Shown here one piece after another: positions 50,418 to 64,000 of a stretch of 64,000 bases of DNA (the first letter of the stretch is position 1; each line of letters starts with the position of its first letter). This DNA is from Neospora caninum Liverpool (Eukaryota; Apicomplexa; Conoidasida; Eucoccidiorida; Sarcocystidae): assembly GCF_000208865.1 (NCBI RefSeq), contig NC_018392.1, positions 1,880,793 to 1,944,792 on the forward strand. The letters are read 5' to 3'. Made by a program: the position numbers and the translations under genes. Below the pieces are notes generated by a model. The model made no database searches. It saw nothing but the letters and a program-made list of their open reading frames with translations, and was not told the origin of the DNA.

Positions 50418-53096
50418 ATGGCAGCTTCTTCTTCTGAAACCAGACTGATTCGCTTGAAGCCATGTGCGAAGTTAGGTTCCCCTGATTTGGTACCATCCGT
50501 CGCAGGCTGGTATGTGCAGATCACGGATGCATGCGGCAATCTGCTATACGCTCTTTCTACTCCTTCTTTTCCCAAACCCTCGTTGACAGCAAAAGGTCTG
50601 ATCCATGCACTCATATACACTTGCTTTTCGCAGCTGGAGTGCCGACCAACATTGCTGCACGCGTGTTCAGAATATGGTAGCAGCACCAGTAGTGACCAGC
50701 CTCCAACCAATGGACCGGCGCTACTCGGGTCGTGCAGTGTGACCTTTATTAGACCTTCAGCAGAAGCAAAAAATCAACCTGGCGAGGTAGCACGCAATGA
50801 CGAACTCGGTAGACACACGGGTTTAGCATCGCCGTTTCGGTACGAGACAGACGCAAAACGAGAGGGGCACATCACCCGCATGACGGAAGGAGTTACCAGG
50901 GAAGTCGGCGGAGATGACATGCCCGCTGAAGCTGGGCAGAAAGTTTACATATTTTTCCTTTGTCAAGTAAGCTCACCCGAAATTTCTGTGGCGCAGGACG
51001 AGAAAATAGCAGGTTGTGATATGGATAGAGATGGGTTTGATTCACTACGCAAGACCAAAACACAAGGCGCAAAACTGTTTTGCACGGATAGCCACCAGAA
51101 GTGGCCCAGAAGAGTAGGAATCAGAGTTGTTTGCAAACTGCCGCTACACGAATGAGATACCCCTTCTCTTTTGGCGAAATCGAACAGCCTTATCGAATCG
51201 ATATGGCTCGAACCGCACTCGTTCTGCTTTGAGTACCCGTGCAAACTGTGTAGATGGTTCACTTTCAATTGCCCCGTTCGAACACGTCTTCTATTTCAGA
51301 AAAAGCAGCTTCGCACGATCCGCAGCGGTGCGGTACATGAACTTGCGTTGCACAGAGATACGCCTCGTTAGACAAATCACTACTAGTTTGGATCGTTGAA
51401 GCAGCCTCCATGATTCAGCTTACATGTCAATAACTTGGTGCATACTGGCGGTAAACCGAAGTTTTATCGGGCAGCTACCAGTAATCAAAGATAAGCAGAG
51501 TTGACTCTGTGAGAAAAGACGAGGCATCTGATCCGCTGTTTATGACAGTTCGAGTTTTTGCATTCTGCAGGTCCCGCACAATGAATCCGTGGATCACCTC
51601 GATGCTGTGATGGTCTTGATAAACAAGTCATTGTCGGTGATCGAATCTGAAACACAGACCCTGCTACGGGGTGCCTGCGTTAGTTATCAAGAACAGAAAT
51701 CGTTCCAGGTGAAGAAAACGGGCAAACAAAGCCAAAAATGAGTGTTTTGCTGAACACATGTAACCAATACAGTTGCTTCATGTATTGTTTACTTCTAGTG
51801 GCAGTTTCGTTAGTTGCTCCAACCGTCCAAATGCCCACTCCATTACCCTTTTTTTGTCAGTGCGTGACTCTGATGCTCGAAGCGCTTCTATGGCTTCGCA
51901 CTCCATTTGAAGTCGGCAGGCAGAGTATCCTGGAATTCAGAAGGCCCCGGCGTACCAGCACTTGCAGACATAGATGCGTTCCAAGCCAGGACGCTCGGGC
52001 CGGCAGACCGCATACCGAGCGATGTAAGGGGCTGTTGTATTCTCTGTTATGTGCCAGAACCGGCTAAGACTCGTGCGAAGAGCGCTAAAGCCTCTGACCC
52101 AGCGCCTGGCTAATCTTCTTAGCCCGTTCAATCCGGCCGACGAGCGCTTGTAAGGTCGCAAGTCGTAAACCACATGCTGCACTGGGCGGCCTCACGGACG
52201 ACGCAAATTCGTTGCTAATGCCGCCGCTGCCTTCCCGAAGACTTGTCGAGGGCAGACTGGAGATTTCAGCTTCTGGAGATCCAGAAGTTCGTCTTCAGTG
52301 CACTCTCACAGGGGGAAAGCAGATATGTGCCGAGCAGCGTTTTCGCTGCTCGGCACATATCCGCTTGGCGCCTGTAAGTGTGTGAAACTTGCTTGTCAGT
52401 TAGGCCACAGTGAGGGTCCACATGATTTTTAAATAAATGGGTAATGGCTCTTGAGGGCGAGTCCAAGTTGCCCATAGACTGCAAGAGCGTGCCTCGGGAC
52501 TCGCTGTCGAGCTGGAATGCGCGCTCGGACTACCGGTCCGTGCATTGACTGCCTGGGGCGAAACGCACTAAAATGACAACCCGTATCGGAGACAGCTACT
52601 GAGATAAGGTTTTGCGGCTGCTCTGAACCCTTTCTCTCTCTATGAGCTGGAAGGAATTGCTGACCGGAGAAGACGCTCCGCCACGTTTGGCATCAGCTGT
52701 GCCTCCACAGCGTCAAGAGTTAGACCTGGGCCATTTCAGTGCGTGAACACACATTTCCCGATTCCGTGACAGCGGACGAGAGACATAAGATTAAACGCTG
52801 TGGCGCAGGTTTCCAAACGACCACTGAGTTCGCTCCTTCCTTTCAGCATCTACCTGGACAAAATTTATCCTTCCATGGGCACCGCCACTCGCGATGCCTG
52901 TTCCAGAACACAATGGCGCGCACGTATCGAAACACATGTGGACATGCTACACACTAACGGCGGCAGCAGACACGCATCGCGCGACGGACTTGCGTTATTC
53001 GAAGACTACCGGTGCTCGCTGGCATGCTTACACAAACTTAGCCACGCACAGCACAGCAAAACACGGCAATACTGCTACGGCGTGCTTTGTGCTTGA
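50418..53096 (+). CDS. Possible longin-type protein, incompletely resolved exons
   Basis: Two exons are well supported: 50418-50966, starting at an ATG (MAASSSETRLIRLKP) and ending in a strong donor after FFLCQ, and 51571-51708, opening VPHNESVDHLDAVMVLINKSL. Both are in phase 0. Joined, they show a beta-strand pattern (GWYVQITDACGNLLYALS), a helix (KGLIHALIYTCFSQLE), a later strand (KVYIFFLCQ) and a helix (VDHLDAVMVLINKSLS), which is the order of a longin fold as in MON1/FUZ/HPS1 or SNARE-like proteins, with a hydrophilic insert of about 90 residues. Downstream exons are less sure: one within about 51861-52022, ending at a GTAAGG donor, and one from about 52804 to a stop near 53096 ([20 protein letters not shown]). 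I do not recognise the protein, and the fold call is inference from pattern only. Confidence 0.45.
52323..52360. repeat. Perfect 17-bp inverted repeat with 4-base loop
   Basis: ATATGTGCCGAGCAGCG is followed by TTTT and its exact reverse complement. Pairing extends by three more of four flanking bases. It lies in a probable intron or UTR of the longin-like gene. Confidence 0.95.
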
Positions 53097-54657
53097 AAAT
53101 ACACAGAAGACGGCCCCCCTGAACCTCCATAGAGTTCCACCTGCCGTTTACAAATAAGATCCCGGACTCGGCGGAGAAGCACAAACGGTGAGAGAGCTCT
53201 TTCGCGCATCTCTGAGACAGAAGGGCGCAGGAACGGAACTGTTTGAGCACGGAAAGACGTACAGCCGTTGCTGCCCTCTGAAGCGTGTGTCAGTTATCAA
53301 CTGGCAAATATCTCGTTTCACTGAGGATAATCACCGACGTCTGAGCCCGAGCGACAGATCTGGGTCTTTTCGTTTCGCCACAGTTTGCCCGCTAGGTAAG
53401 CTGCTGTCGTGATTACGGTTCAGCTGATCTGAACTGAAACAGGGCCTCTGGCAGAACCCGAGACACACGACTTGACCAAAAGGAAACACCCCCTTACGAG
53501 TCATCCTTGAAAAGATCTACTACCACGGCCCCCACGGACTGCACACAAAAAAGGATCGCTTGGAGGAGCCGGTAAGCCTCTCCCTCGATGTGTAACTGCT
53601 AAAAAACGTAGGAAAAAGTTCTTTCCCCCGAGGTGCGAGCTCGGCAACACACATGCGTGTATCGAAAGACTTTCATGTAAACGTGACACTTCATGTACGA
53701 AATTTCGTGCCGGGAGACACATGTTGAAATGCACGTCTCCACATACGTAATGTTGCGGTTATAAAACTGCGCGGAAATAGACGTCCCTATATACAAACGA
53801 ATCCAGATATACTCTAGAGACGCCATTCCGTACTCAGACAACCAGAAGTCTAATGACAGAAGCCACGCCTGCAGGATATATTGTGGAACACGCCGCCATC
53901 GTGTCCTGGTGTTGTTTCCTTGTAAAGTCGAACAGCGGGCAGGAGACAGGAGTTAACTTCTAAAAGCTTTCGCCTTCTTCACACAAAGACGGGACTCCCA
54001 CGCTTTTCTTTGAAATGTCCCCTCGCGGCATCGCCTGGAATGAAGAGCGCGTCCTGTGTGTAGGATGTGTGAAATGGAAGCGTAGAGATGGACACATCAC
54101 AAGTCCTCCCACCGTCGTACAAAGGCTCCGGTGCATACAGGAGTGTACATCTAAAGATGCGTACGTACACATATCCACACGAACTCATCTACCACACGCA
54201 CAGATGCTGACAAATCGGTGGCTGTTTGCCGTCGTGTGCAAGGAGAGGGTCATCCGAAAGCACGCCTTTCTATACAAATGCCGACGTCCATGCACAGGCA
54301 ACCCACTGCCAATGCGCCAATGAGCAACGACCGGGGTGTCTCAAGGCAAGTAGATAGTGTGTATACACCGATATGTTTTTTTCGCATTAGCGTCGATGCA
54401 ATGCGATCGATGGTTGAACCGGCAGCTGCCGTCCCCTCGAGTCTTTCCCGTCAGCCTTTCCGAACGATTCGTCAACTCATCTCAGTCTACGTCCTCTCGT
54501 GCGTCTCTGCGGAAAGGTCTTTTCCAGGCCGACTGCTTCTTCTCCCTGTTTCCTCGAAACGCATGCAGGCACACGTGCGCATGCACACACGCGCATGGTT
54601 AGAGAAGCTGCTCAACCCAAACACGCGGACGTCACGCACTCCCTATCAGCAATGCGT
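53097..54657. other. Convergent intergenic region before ASP5 3' end
   Basis: The stretch lies between the tentative end of the plus-strand gene and the ASP5 stop codon. It has a lower GC content in its middle and no open frame with a domain. It should include the ASP5 3' UTR; further 3' exons of the plus-strand gene cannot be excluded. Confidence 0.4.

Positions 54658-64000
<9,343 letters not shown>

Overview
The window is nuclear DNA of a coccidian apicomplexan of the Toxoplasma/Neospora/Hammondia group (Toxoplasmatinae). The reasons are: intron-rich genes with consensus GT..AG borders, very long low-complexity Ser/Ala/Arg-rich insertions in otherwise conserved proteins, pyrimidine-rich flanks with many (TA)n tracts, and a complete gene for the coccidian Golgi aspartyl protease ASP5. 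The species is not decided from sequence alone. Exon borders below were built by hand from splice sites, phase and conservation; the long open frames that start at TTG, GTG or CTG are not starts.

Layout, left to right. 1-8493 (-): a large multi-exon gene of unknown function with a repeat-like leucine-rich N-terminal part; its 3' end lies off the window. 8.5-14.0 kb: a long stretch with no supportable gene. 13986-14723 (+): a small two-helix membrane protein whose C-terminus looks like PIG-Y of the GPI-GlcNAc transferase. 16339-24337 (-): VPS35, the retromer scaffold, 13 exons, 840 aa. 27274-32070 (-): a 1213-aa Ser-rich coiled-coil protein of unknown function, 4 exons. 34140-36091 (+): RLP24, a 60S ribosome biogenesis factor, 3 exons, 183 aa. 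38115-48343 (-): a PROPPIN (ATG18/WIPI-type beta-propeller) of about 2300 aa, with a roughly 1450-residue low-complexity insertion and no recognisable L/FRRG motif at the expected place. 50418-about 53100 (+): an incompletely resolved gene whose first two exons resemble a longin-type fold. 54658-61570 (-): ASP5, 10 exons, 1009 aa. 61.6-64.0 kb: upstream flank of ASP5 with no firm gene.

Functionally, several products belong to the endomembrane system: VPS35 (retromer sorting), PROPPIN (phosphoinositide-linked membrane processes), ASP5 (Golgi proteolysis of secreted effectors), the PIG-Y-like protein (ER GPI synthesis) and possibly the longin-like protein. Nothing shows that they are co-regulated; eukaryotic gene order here is alternating convergent and divergent pairs. 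Non-gene structure includes (TA)n microsatellites, minisatellites in introns, a 17-bp perfect hairpin at 52.3 kb, and a dispersed 14-bp palindrome (GGTGTAYRTACACC) found repeatedly in exons, introns and spacers.
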